Notes: a model not told the origin generated them from the letters alone. DNA of 31,219 bases from an uncultured Bacteroidota bacterium (GCA_937928385.1 CALEZD010000116.1:1-31219), one strand, 5' to 3'. Positions 1-7,191 are shown, numbered from the stretch's first letter. Made by a program: numbers and translations.

Positions 1-38
1 AAGGCCAGGAAAATTAAGAGTAGAAGTTTTTTGGTCAT
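1..38 (-). CDS. Start of a leftward gene, probably exported (partial)
   Basis: Read on the minus strand from the ATG at 38, the frame gives MTKKLLLLIFLA and runs open off the window edge. Two lysines followed by a leucine-rich stretch is the shape of a signal peptide or lipoprotein leader. Only twelve residues are visible, so the product cannot be named. It is divergent from the cytochrome peroxidase gene at 638. The call rests only on the leader-like composition; a chance reading frame is possible. Confidence 0.4.
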   Translation of the reverse strand, partial: MTKKLLLLIFLA

Positions 39-245
39 ATTGTCTTGTTTAAAAGGTCAACGATGTTATAAAGTTAAAATATTAATAAGATACGATGATG
101 CCAGTTATGTCACAGAATTGTATTTTAAATGCCATAATAACTACTAAACTCTTGCTTTAACATGAGCGCGGAGATAGGCTTTAGCTATGACAGGATACAT
201 AGCAAACCGGTCTATGCTTAATTTATATAAAGTTGTTAATTACAA

Positions 246-269
246 CAAATTTATGTAAATTTACATTTG
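246..269. promoter_or_regulatory. Divergent -7 boxes around a 14-bp perfect palindrome
   Basis: ATGTAAATTTACAT (253-266) is a perfect palindrome. It touches a minus-strand TAAATTTG (253 back to 246) and overlaps a plus-strand TACATTTG (262-269). Both match the Bacteroidota -7 consensus TAnnTTTG exactly. No convincing TTTG/TTG -33 element lies at the usual 17-23 bp on either side. The arrangement is what one expects for an operator controlling two divergent transcripts, the leftward one possibly the gene starting at 38. Operator function is inferred from sequence alone, and the AT-rich setting makes chance matches possible. Confidence 0.4.
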
Positions 270-274
270 ATAAT

Positions 275-347
275 ACTCCTGTAAATCAGGCTGGTATTCG
301 AGTTCTTTGACATGAGAAACGCTGCAGCGGTTAGATGCGTTTTTTTT
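275..347 (+). ncRNA. Candidate small RNA ending in a terminator-like hairpin
   Basis: The -7 box at 262-269 would start transcription near 275. About 45 bases on, AAACGC (317-322) can pair with GCGTTT (337-342) across a 14-base loop, and a run of T follows to 347, as in an intrinsic terminator. The only ORF inside is a 17-codon frame at 312-365 that runs past the T-tract. A segment at 300-313 (AGTTCTTTGACAT) recalls sequences in Bacteroidota rRNA spacers and leaders, but no rRNA gene is here. This is an inference from promoter plus terminator spacing; the six-pair stem is weak. Confidence 0.25.
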
Positions 348-350
348 AGG

Positions 351-393
351 TTTTGTTCCGGATAGAACAATTTCCGCACAATCCGGAACAAAA
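351..393. repeat. Inverted repeat with perfect 13-bp arms
   Basis: TTTTGTTCCGGAT (351-363) and ATCCGGAACAAAA (381-393) are exact reverse complements separated by 17 bases. The right arm merges into GGAACAAAATT (385-395), which recurs at 469-479. The structure could be an RNA hairpin or a protein-binding site. It does not end in a T-run long enough to be a clear terminator on the plus strand. It lies in a gene-free stretch and its role is unknown. Confidence 0.6.
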
Positions 394-426
394 TTGAAAA
401 TTGATAATCAGCGAGTTAATCTCAAA

Positions 427-465
427 TTGATGCCAAAATCTCTTTTTTCATTTTCCCGGCATCAA
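427..465. repeat. Second inverted repeat in the same gene-free stretch
   Basis: TTGATGCC (427-434) pairs exactly with GGCATCAA (458-465) over a 23-base AT-rich loop. It sits 33 bases after the previous inverted repeat, and a second copy of GGAACAAAATT (469-479) follows it, just as the first copy overlaps the first repeat. The rest of 480-570 shows nothing I can name. Confidence 0.4.
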
Positions 466-570
466 AATGGAACAAAATTATTTCCTCGTTCTGTCTTCTC
501 TGCCTGAGGCTGAAGATAGAGGGGTTTGTCATATATTTGTCCTGAACCAATCGTAGTGTACCCGGTTTTT

Positions 571-602
571 TTTGATAACCTTAACAGATGGCACAATATT
601 TG
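571..602 (+). promoter_or_regulatory. Promoter of the cytochrome peroxidase gene
   Basis: TTTG at 571-574 is followed after 20 bp by AATATTTG (595-602), one mismatch from the Bacteroidota -7 consensus TAnnTTTG. Transcription would start near 607, giving a leader of about 30 bases to the ATG at 638. Confidence 0.55.
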
Positions 603-637
603 CGAATTTTTAATGTTATAATGCAAAACAATACCCT

Positions 638-1738
638 ATGAAAAACTACATCCTCTGCCTGGGCATTGCAATTACGGTATCTGCTCTTTCATGCAAAAAA
701 AACGGCGATGAAGCCACCAACACACCACGGCCCGAAGTGTACCTGGATTTATCTGATACAGCCGGGAAATATTTTAAAGGCAACTATGCAGAAGTAACAG
801 ATATGAAAGCCGTGCTGGGGCGCGTGCTGTTTTACGATAAACAATTGTCCATAAACAATGCTATAGCTTGTGCATCCTGCCACAAGCAGGAGTTTGCATT
901 TGCTGATAATGTTGCTGCCAGCCGTGGCTTCGAAGGCCGCCTTACAGGCCGTAATTCGATGGCTTTACAAAATTTCACGAGCGGCACCCCTACCAATATA
1001 TTCAGCCCGTTTACCACCGGCTTCCTGTTTTGGGATGGCAGGGAGTTCAGTCTTATCAACCTTGTCTCGCGGCCAATACTCAATCATATTGAGATGGGTA
1101 TGGACGACATAAATGAACTGCCCGCCAAACTGCAAAGGCTTGGCTATTACGGGGGCCTCTTTCGTGATGCGTATGGCGACGATAGCATAACTATGGAGCG
1201 CATAGCCGATGCTATGGCTTTCTTCATGAGTTCGATTGTATCTGCCGAGAGCCGCTACGATATGTATCTGCAGCAGAAAGGGGAACTGACGGCGCAGGAA
1301 TTGCACGGTTTGCAACTGTTTAACCAGAAGTATGACTGCGCCTCCTGCCACCGTATAGTTACCGGCGCTTACCCGGCTTCTACAATAGCCAATATAGGCC
1401 TTGACGCTACTACAACAGACAGGGGTGCTGGTGCTATTGGCAGGTTCGGCTTTCCTGATGGCTCTTTCAAAGTGCCCAACCTGAGAAACGTGGCACGAAC
1501 AGCGCCTTATATGCACGATGGCCGTTTTAATACACTGGAAGAAGTGATGGAACACTACAGCACAGGCATACAAAATCATCCCGGCCTGGACGAGAGGCTG
1601 AAAGATGAATATGGCAAAGCTATGCAGATGAACATCAGCGACATGGAAAGGCAATCGATTATCGCCTTCCTCAATTCATTGACAGATTACGCTATGCTCA
1701 CTGAGCCTAAGTATTCTAACCCTTTTAAAACTAAATAA
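638..1738 (+). CDS. Di-heme cytochrome c peroxidase (CcpA/MauG family), lipoprotein
   Basis: The family reduces hydrogen peroxide using c-type electron donors, or in MauG/MbnH relatives oxidises protein side chains. Residues 1-19 form a lipoprotein leader ending in ALSC, with Cys19 the likely lipidation site, so the protein should be anchored facing the periplasm. Two CxxCH heme sites are visible, CASCH at 78-82 and CASCH at 234-238, each opening one cytochrome domain. A TAPYMHDGRF motif in the second domain is typical of the family and may supply a Met ligand. At 366 residues the length is normal. The next gene begins 18 bases downstream and is probably cotranscribed. A peroxidase role is most likely; a MauG-like role on a partner protein cannot be excluded. 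Confidence 0.9.
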   Translation: MKNYILCLGIAITVSALSCKKNGDEATNTPRPEVYLDLSDTAGKYFKGNYAEVTDMKAVLGRVLFYDKQLSINNAIACASCHKQEFAFADNVAASRGFEGRLTGRNSMALQNFTSGTPTNIFSPFTTGFLFWDGREFSLINLVSRPILNHIEMGMDDINELPAKLQRLGYYGGLFRDAYGDDSITMERIADAMAFFMSSIVSAESRYDMYLQQKGELTAQELHGLQLFNQKYDCASCHRIVTGAYPASTIANIGLDATTTDRGAGAIGRFGFPDGSFKVPNLRNVARTAPYMHDGRFNTLEEVMEHYSTGIQNHPGLDERLKDEYGKAMQMNISDMERQSIIAFLNSLTDYAMLTEPKYSNPFKTK

Positions 1739-1756
1739 CCAATATACACACTCTTT

Positions 1757-2476
1757 ATGCTCAGACGATTCGCGATGATGGCAGTATTGACTGCCTGCCT
1801 TGCTAACACCGACGCACATGCACAGGATGAACCGGCAACTCCCAAACAAAAAATATTTGAACACCAGGTGGGCGTACAGGCCAACGAGCTTATCAGGCAG
1901 GTATTCAATTTCAATACCAACAACAATACCCTCAACAATCCTTACCTGCTTACCTATTCGCTCAACTGGAAGAAGCACAACATAGGTATACGTATGGGCA
2001 TCGGCCCCGACTTCCGCAGCTTCAAAGATGATGACGGCATCGTACAGCAGGAGAATAATATCAATGTACTCAACGCACGGTTTGGTTTCGAAAAGACCTT
2101 TATACTTTCCGACAAATGGTCAGCAGGTGCCGGGCTCGATGGGGTCTATTCAAACGATGTAAGCTATACCAAAACGTTTACCCGCAGCTTCGATTCTAGT
2201 TCTACCGATATAGCATCCCGCACCAGTACTATGGGGGGTGGCGCTATGGCCTGGCTGCGCTACCACATTACCCCGCGTATATTAATCGGCACAGAAACCA
2301 GCTTCTACTATACCAGCGGCGATTTCAGGCAAGATATCAGCATCACCACCAAAAACGTTAGCGGACCAATAGGCCAGCCCGGTGTATTTGAAACCAATAC
2401 AACGAAAATTGATAATAAAGTTGCGTTTGGCAAATTCAACCTGCCTATGGTCTTTTACCTGGTAGTGAAGTTTTAG
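1757..2476 (+). CDS. Exported outer-membrane beta-barrel-like protein
   Basis: I do not recognise a named family. The first 23 residues (MLRRFAMMAVLTACLANTDAHA) form a signal peptide with a clear AHA cleavage site. The mature part alternates polar and aromatic residues in strand-like blocks (LLTYSLNWKKHNIGIRMG, TSFYYTSGDF) and ends in VVKF; a terminal aromatic residue is the classic C-terminal signal of outer-membrane barrels. Its 239 residues would suit about 8-10 strands. It follows the peroxidase gene by 18 bases with no terminator between, so the two probably form one transcript, which suggests that it is a functional partner in the envelope. That link is an inference from position. Confidence 0.65.
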   Translation: MLRRFAMMAVLTACLANTDAHAQDEPATPKQKIFEHQVGVQANELIRQVFNFNTNNNTLNNPYLLTYSLNWKKHNIGIRMGIGPDFRSFKDDDGIVQQENNINVLNARFGFEKTFILSDKWSAGAGLDGVYSNDVSYTKTFTRSFDSSSTDIASRTSTMGGGAMAWLRYHITPRILIGTETSFYYTSGDFRQDISITTKNVSGPIGQPGVFETNTTKIDNKVAFGKFNLPMVFYLVVKF

Positions 2477-2499
2477 TATTAATCTGCCAAAACAATTCT

Positions 2500-2507
2500 T
2501 ATTTTTG
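2500..2507 (+). promoter_or_regulatory. -7 promoter box for the yebC-family gene
   Basis: TATTTTTG matches TAnnTTTG exactly and lies 22 bases before the ATG at 2529. The region expected to hold the -33 element overlaps the end of the preceding gene and contains only TTTTAG (2471-2476), so this half is weak. Confidence 0.5.
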
Positions 2508-2528
2508 CGCCCTAAATAAGCAAGACCC

Positions 2529-3239
2529 ATGGGCCGGATATTTGAAGTTCGTAAATCCAAGATGTTTGCCCGGTACGACCGGATGGCCAAGCAATTTACC
2601 CGTATAGGGAAGGAAATAGCCATTGCTGTAAAAAGCGGCGGGCCCGAGCCCGATACCAATCCTACGTTGCGACGTATCATGCAAAACGCCAAGTCGTTGA
2701 ACATGCCCAAAGACCGCATAGAAGGCGCTATAAAAAACGCGCTGGGCAAGGATACGAGCAATTATGAAGAGGTACTGTACGAGGGGTATGCCCCGCATGG
2801 TGTAGCCCTGCTGGTAGAGACAGCTACCGATAATACTACACGTACCGTTGCCAATGTGCGTTCGCACTTCAACAAGGGCGGCGGCAACCTGGGCAACAGC
2901 GGTTCGGTGGGCTTCCTGTTCAAGCACCTGGGTGTGTTCAAACTCAATAACGAAGGAGTAAGCCAGGAAGACCTGGAACTGGAACTGATAGACGCCGGGC
3001 TGGAAGAAATGGGAGAAGACAGCGAAGGTAACCTAATAATCAGGTGCGGTTTCAGCGACTTTGGCAATATGCAGAAGGCGTTGGAAGAAAAAGGTCTGAC
3101 ACCTTTGTCTGCCGAGCTGGAATGGATACCGCTGAATACCGTAGAAGTGACTGACGAGCAGGCTGATGATATATCGAAACTAATAGAGCGCCTGGAGCAG
3201 GATGATGACGTGCAAAGGGTGTTTCACAATATGGGATAA
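2529..3239 (+). CDS. yebC: YebC/PmpR-family (TACO1-like) regulatory protein
   Basis: The YebC family comprises cytoplasmic proteins annotated as transcriptional regulators; recent work links some members, as well as mitochondrial TACO1, to translation of difficult sequences such as proline stretches. The N-terminal block MGRIFEVRKSKMFARY, then FTRIGKEIAIAVKSGG and NAKSLNMPKDRIEGAIK, is the usual signature. The central GYAPHGVALLVE and the NKGGGNLGNSGSVGFLF segments are also conserved features. The acidic C-terminus (EQADDISKLIERLEQDD) is typical. The length of 236 residues is standard. The next gene starts directly after the stop codon with no gap, so the two are cotranscribed. Family assignment is firm; which role applies here is not known. 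Confidence 0.93.
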   Translation: MGRIFEVRKSKMFARYDRMAKQFTRIGKEIAIAVKSGGPEPDTNPTLRRIMQNAKSLNMPKDRIEGAIKNALGKDTSNYEEVLYEGYAPHGVALLVETATDNTTRTVANVRSHFNKGGGNLGNSGSVGFLFKHLGVFKLNNEGVSQEDLELELIDAGLEEMGEDSEGNLIIRCGFSDFGNMQKALEEKGLTPLSAELEWIPLNTVEVTDEQADDISKLIERLEQDDDVQRVFHNMG

Positions 3240-3434
3240 ATGGCTGCCAAACGATGTTCAAAATGCCAGGCTGAGTTTACCTGCACTGCTCCGGTAGCAG
3301 GTTGTTGGTGCGAGCAATATCAATTGACGGGTGACACTCTCGCCCGTCTTCGTTCCCAATATACCGACTGCCTTTGCCCGCAATGCCTGTCCGGCATAGC
3401 ATCGGGGCAAGCGCAGGAAAAGGAGCAGGAGTAA
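3240..3434 (+). CDS. Small cysteine-rich CWC-family protein
   Basis: This 64-residue protein carries eight cysteines, at 6, 9, 15, 22, 24, 44, 46 and 49, including the GCWC motif that names the cysteine-rich CWC family. The CxxC at 6-9 and the CLCPQC at 44-49 look like a small metal-binding site, presumably zinc. There is no signal peptide, so it should be cytoplasmic. The ATG follows the yebC-family stop codon immediately, which implies translational coupling. The biochemical role of the family is not established. The start is fixed by the abutting upstream stop and by the motif near the N-terminus. Confidence 0.75.
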   Translation: MAAKRCSKCQAEFTCTAPVAGCWCEQYQLTGDTLARLRSQYTDCLCPQCLSGIASGQAQEKEQE

Positions 3435-3493
3435 TTATCCACTACTATTCCTATCTTAAAAATGACAATAGGTAATCTCTCTTAATGTTTTGT

Positions 3494-3501
3494 TAGCTTT
3501 A
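3494..3501 (+). promoter_or_regulatory. Probable -7 box for the PNGase F-like gene
   Basis: TAGCTTTA differs from TAnnTTTG only in the last base and lies 19 bases before the ATG at 3520. I see no good -33 partner. The 85-bp gap after the CWC gene holds no obvious terminator. Confidence 0.3.
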
Positions 3502-3519
3502 CAGGCTTAATTCAGATGT

Positions 3520-5478
3520 ATGAGGAGACTATTGACATTACTTCCTGCCTTATTATTGGCAGCATTCAGCTATGCAGCACCGGGCGATACCACTAAAGTT
3601 CAGTCCTTTGCCGGCCTGCAAATGAACCACTATGGCGCGTTTGATACGACCGTAGAATTTCCTGATGGCTCTGTTTCCTACAGGAAGATACTAATGAATT
3701 TTACCCTTGGTAAATACCAGTGCCCGGGCAACCCGCAATATTGCGGCGACTGGGATTATGATGTCCACATGTTTATCATGACCAAAACGGGTGATACATT
3801 GGAGATAGGCCGTTTCATTACACCTTATGCCAATGCATCTTACGCCCGTACTCCCTGGACATACAAGCAGCGTTATGTGTTTGACGTTACTGACTTTTAC
3901 AACCAGCTGAAAGACAGCGCTACGGTACGCATATTCTATTCGGGCTATTCATGGGGCTTTACTGCCGATGTGCGTTTCGACTTTATTGAAGGTACACCCC
4001 CGCGTAATGTGATTGATATAGACAGGGCATGGGCTACAGGCTCCAGGTTTGGCGATAATGCTCCCTCACAGTATATCGAAAACAAAGTAGATACTAAAAC
4101 ATTCCCTGTTCCTAACGGCACCCAGTTTTCAGAATTACTGTTCATGATAACCGGCCATGGCAGTGATGATAATGGATGCGCTGAGTTTTGTAAAAAGTTT
4201 TATGAAGTAGAATTAAATGGCAATAAGTTTGACAAAACAGATATCTGGAGAGATGACTGTGGATTCAACCATATCTACCCGCAATCAGGTACATGGGCAT
4301 ACGACCGTGGTAACTGGTGCCCCGGTGATATTGCCTTCCCCAACAGGCATAAACTGAATGGTCTGACCCCAGGCAACAACTTCAACCTGGATGTGGACTT
4401 TGAAGCCTATACAGGTTCAGTGACATTGCAGAACAGGTCGTGGGGAAGTTATAATATACAGTCGGCCGTTATCCATTACGGTGCTTTCAACAAGAGCTTA
4501 GATGCTTCATTGGAGGACATTATAGCCCCCAGCGACCACGAGACGCATTTCCGTTTCAACCCCTTTACAGGCAAGCCGATAGTGAAAGTGCAGAACACGG
4601 GCAGCACTACCATAACATCTATCAAGTTCAGGTACGAGGTGAATACAAAAGGCCAAAAGGAATATACATGGAATGGCACTTTAGCATCGCTGGAAACAGC
4701 TGATATAGAACTGGGCCTGATGACCGATCTGCAAAGCGCCACCGGCAATACCAATACATTCAATGTAGAGATAGTAGAGGTAAACGGCAGCGCAGATGGC
4801 GATGCCACCAACAACAAACTGACATCTAATTTTATAGCGGCAATAAACCTGCAGGTTGACTTGTCGGTAGAACTGCGGACCAATTCCGGTATTGCAGGCA
4901 TAGGCATTAGCCAATCAAGCTGGAAAATCGTTGACCTGGCCAGCAATAATATAGTGGCCCAAAGAAACAACTGTGCACCGAGCACTACATACCGTGATTC
5001 ATTCACCCTGAACCCCGGTATGTACAAACTGGAAGTGGAAGACGCCGGCTGCAATGGCCTGTATTGGTGGGCCAACCCCGGCGATGGCCGTGGGGAATTG
5101 AACCTGTACAGGAAGGTATCGGCAATACCTATACCACTGACAGGTTATTTCAACGGTGACTTTGGCTGTGGATTTACGCAATATTTCAATGTGATGTGGC
5201 CTGCGGCGATTTCGGAAATAAATACCCGGCCCGAGATAACAGTGTATCCAAACCCCGCTGCCAACCAATTGAACATTACTATAGGCGGTATGGAGCAAAC
5301 ACGCGGCACACTGAAACTGGTAGATATGATGGGCAGGGTAGTATTGCAACAGGAAGTGAATGAACCATCCGTTACATTAAACACCTCAGCTCTCAGTAAT
5401 GGTGTATATACGGTGCTGTTTACTTCGCCCGATGACGGCGCTACCAAACTGCAATCAAGAGTGGTAATAGCTAAATAA
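3520..5478 (+). CDS. Secreted PNGase F-like glycoamidase with T9SS sorting domain
   Basis: Peptide-N-glycosidase F cleaves the amide bond between asparagine and N-linked glycans. Residues 1-19 are a signal peptide. The N-terminal domain carries QYCGDWDYD with Asp77/Asp79, the region equivalent to the catalytic-aspartate loop of PNGase F. The second domain carries GHGSDDNGCAEFC (212-224), with Glu222 a likely functional acid, and then CGFNHIYPQSGTW and NWCPGD, all typical of the family. Residues about 340-450 look Ig/CARDB-like, and about 450-560 resemble a cysteine-containing adhesion-type module. The last roughly 80 residues (VYPNPAANQLNI through LSNGVYTVLF) are a type A T9SS sorting domain, so export to the surface or medium is expected. 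At 652 residues it is about twice as long as classic PNGase F. Exact catalytic residue equivalence is from memory of the family, not aligned. Confidence 0.85.
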   Translation: MRRLLTLLPALLLAAFSYAAPGDTTKVQSFAGLQMNHYGAFDTTVEFPDGSVSYRKILMNFTLGKYQCPGNPQYCGDWDYDVHMFIMTKTGDTLEIGRFITPYANASYARTPWTYKQRYVFDVTDFYNQLKDSATVRIFYSGYSWGFTADVRFDFIEGTPPRNVIDIDRAWATGSRFGDNAPSQYIENKVDTKTFPVPNGTQFSELLFMITGHGSDDNGCAEFCKKFYEVELNGNKFDKTDIWRDDCGFNHIYPQSGTWAYDRGNWCPGDIAFPNRHKLNGLTPGNNFNLDVDFEAYTGSVTLQNRSWGSYNIQSAVIHYGAFNKSLDASLEDIIAPSDHETHFRFNPFTGKPIVKVQNTGSTTITSIKFRYEVNTKGQKEYTWNGTLASLETADIELGLMTDLQSATGNTNTFNVEIVEVNGSADGDATNNKLTSNFIAAINLQVDLSVELRTNSGIAGIGISQSSWKIVDLASNNIVAQRNNCAPSTTYRDSFTLNPGMYKLEVEDAGCNGLYWWANPGDGRGELNLYRKVSAIPIPLTGYFNGDFGCGFTQYFNVMWPAAISEINTRPEITVYPNPAANQLNITIGGMEQTRGTLKLVDMMGRVVLQQEVNEPSVTLNTSALSNGVYTVLFTSPDDGATKLQSRVVIAK

Positions 5479-5500
5479 GTAAAAAGATAACCCGGAATGG

Positions 5501-5529
5501 CAGGCTGCCTCAGGGCAGCCTGTTATTTT
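5501..5529 (+). terminator. Intrinsic terminator after the PNGase F-like gene
   Basis: CAGGCTGCC (5501-5509) pairs perfectly with GGCAGCCTG (5514-5522) over a TCAG loop, followed by a T-rich tail TTATTTTTT. It sits 22 bases after the stop codon. It also lies where the -33 region of the next promoter would be. Confidence 0.85.
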
Positions 5530-5532
5530 TTA

Positions 5533-5540
5533 TAACTTTG
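5533..5540 (+). promoter_or_regulatory. -7 box very close to the TPR gene start
   Basis: TAACTTTG matches TAnnTTTG exactly. Its last base is only 7 nucleotides before the A of the ATG at 5547, so transcription would begin at or within a few bases of the start codon and the mRNA would be leaderless or nearly so. No TTG/TTTG is seen at -33; that region is occupied by the preceding terminator stem. Confidence 0.5.
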
Positions 5541-5546
5541 CCTTGC

Positions 5547-5861
5547 ATGATCGAGCGGATAGATAAAATAAAAGCATACCTGCAGAAGTCGCCCGACGAC
5601 TGTTTTCTGAATCACGCCCTGGCATTGGAATATATCAAGCTGGGGGATGATATTCATGCCGGTGAACTGTTTAAAAAGAACATGGCTTATGAACCCTCCT
5701 ACCTGGCTACCTATTACCATTATGCTAAATTATTAGAGCGCCTGGGCGATGAACAAAGGGCCATAGCCGTGTATGAGCAGGGCATGGAGCAAAGCAAAAA
5801 AGCAGGTGACAACCATACATTCAGCGAATTAAGAAGCGCGTACGAAGAGCTTACATTTTAA
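5547..5861 (+). CDS. Small tetratricopeptide (TPR) repeat protein
   Basis: The protein is 104 residues from the ATG at 5547; upstream in-frame TTG codons at 5538 and 5544 fall in or next to the -7 box and are unlikely starts. Helical TPR-like pairs are visible: NHALALEYIKLGDDIHAGELFKKNM, then YLATYYHYAKLLERLGDEQRAIAVYEQGM, with the usual Ala/Gly/Tyr spacing. No signal peptide is present. TPRs mediate protein-protein contact, so a cytoplasmic adaptor role is likely, but no partner can be named. The stop codon is one base before the tilS start, so the two genes are cotranscribed and probably coupled. Confidence 0.75.
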   Translation: MIERIDKIKAYLQKSPDDCFLNHALALEYIKLGDDIHAGELFKKNMAYEPSYLATYYHYAKLLERLGDEQRAIAVYEQGMEQSKKAGDNHTFSELRSAYEELTF

Positions 5862-5862
5862 G

Positions 5863-7191
5863 ATGTCATTACTAAAAAAGTTTCAGGATAACTGGCGGCG
5901 CAATGGTTTCAACACCATACAGCAACCTGTTTTGCTGGCCGTAAGTGCCGGCTCCGATTCTATGGTAATGGCACACCTGTTCCTGCAAAGCGGCATACCC
6001 TTTGCCGTGGCGCATTGCAATTTTCAACTGCGCGGAGATGAAGCTGATAAAGATGAAGAACTCGTGCGCAACTGGTGCGCGGCGAATAAGATTGAGTTTT
6101 ACAACGTGCGATTTGATACGGCTGCCAAAGTAGAACAATGGAAGAAAGGTGTGCAGGAAACCGCCCGCATACTGCGTTACGAATGGCTGGAGCAAATAAG
6201 AAACCAACATCAGTACGCTGCTATTACTACCGCACACCATGCTAACGACAATGCAGAAACGCTGCTGATGAACCTGTTTAAGGGTACGGGTATCAGCGGA
6301 CTGCATGGCATAATGCCCAAAAACGGGAAGATTATCAGGCCATTGCTGTTTGCCGCCAAGAAAGATATTACCGCTTATGTACTACAGGAGCAGGTGCCCT
6401 ATCGCGAAGATGCATCTAACGCCAGCGATAAATATACACGCAACGATATAAGGCTGAACATACTACCTGTTATCGAGAAGTCCTTCCCCAATGTTATCAG
6501 TAGCCTCAATAACAGCATTCAACGATTTGCTGAGGCCGAAGAACTATATAAAAAAGCTATAGAACAAGAACGAAAAAAACTACTGGAACAAAGAGGCAAT
6601 GATTATTATGTGGCAGTAAGGAAACTGCAAAAGTGCAGCCCCCTGCATACTATCTGCTACGAGTTATTCAAACCCTTTGGTTTTGCTACCGGGCAGGTGC
6701 AGGATATCATCGGGTTGCTTTCATCAGAAAGCGGGCACTATCTTATATCGCCCACGCACCGTATTATCCGCGACAGGGATTTTCTCATCATCACCGTATT
6801 CGATACAAGGCAGGCTGATTTTATTACTATAGAAAATATCCCCCTCACCCTGCGGGCAGGCGGCAGGCAGTATAAGTTTAGGTACTTACCTATACCAGCT
6901 GAAATACCTGCGGACAGTAACATGGCATATATTGATGCGGCTAAACTGGAACAGCCATTGATACTGCGCCGCTGGAAACTGGGCGATTACTTTTACCCCC
7001 TGGGCATGGGCATGAAGAAGAAAAAACTCAGCCGTTTCCTCATAGACAAAAAGACACCCCTGCACGAGAAAGAAAACGTGTGGGTGCTGGAAAGCAATAA
7101 ACGCATAGTATGGGTAGCCGGCCACCGGCTTGATGAAAGGTTTAAAATACAACCGGGTACTAAAGAGGTGGTGGTAGCGACTGTTAACTAA
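5863..7191 (+). CDS. tilS: tRNA(Ile)-lysidine synthase
   Basis: TilS attaches lysine to C34 of tRNA-Ile(CAU) using ATP, so that the tRNA reads AUA. The PP-loop SAGSDS (28-33) binds ATP, and HCNFQLRGDEADKDEELV and TAHHANDNAETLLMNLFKGTGISGLHG are the conserved N-terminal-domain blocks. A C-terminal TilS domain follows, with RRWKLGDYFYPLGMGMKKKKLSRFLID near residues 370-395. The length of 442 residues is normal. It lies one base after the TPR gene. Its stop codon overlaps by four bases that of the convergent rhomboid gene. AUA codons are common in this window, which fits the need for this enzyme. Confidence 0.96.
   Translation: MSLLKKFQDNWRRNGFNTIQQPVLLAVSAGSDSMVMAHLFLQSGIPFAVAHCNFQLRGDEADKDEELVRNWCAANKIEFYNVRFDTAAKVEQWKKGVQETARILRYEWLEQIRNQHQYAAITTAHHANDNAETLLMNLFKGTGISGLHGIMPKNGKIIRPLLFAAKKDITAYVLQEQVPYREDASNASDKYTRNDIRLNILPVIEKSFPNVISSLNNSIQRFAEAEELYKKAIEQERKKLLEQRGNDYYVAVRKLQKCSPLHTICYELFKPFGFATGQVQDIIGLLSSESGHYLISPTHRIIRDRDFLIITVFDTRQADFITIENIPLTLRAGGRQYKFRYLPIPAEIPADSNMAYIDAAKLEQPLILRRWKLGDYFYPLGMGMKKKKLSRFLIDKKTPLHEKENVWVLESNKRIVWVAGHRLDERFKIQPGTKEVVVATVN

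Noticed and set aside
300..313. rRNA-operon-like sequence AGTTCTTTGACAT taken as part of an rRNA spacer
   Set aside because: No 16S, 23S, 5S or tRNA sequence is found on either side, so it is not a real rRNA spacer; kept only as a note in the small RNA finding.
965..1654. A 229-codon frame antisense to the cytochrome peroxidase gene
   Set aside because: The plus-strand gene has two heme motifs and a lipoprotein leader; the antisense product shows no recognisable domain.
3434..3442. TTATCCACT, one base from a DnaA box
   Set aside because: A single near match with no others around and no AT-rich unwinding region; chance is the simplest explanation.
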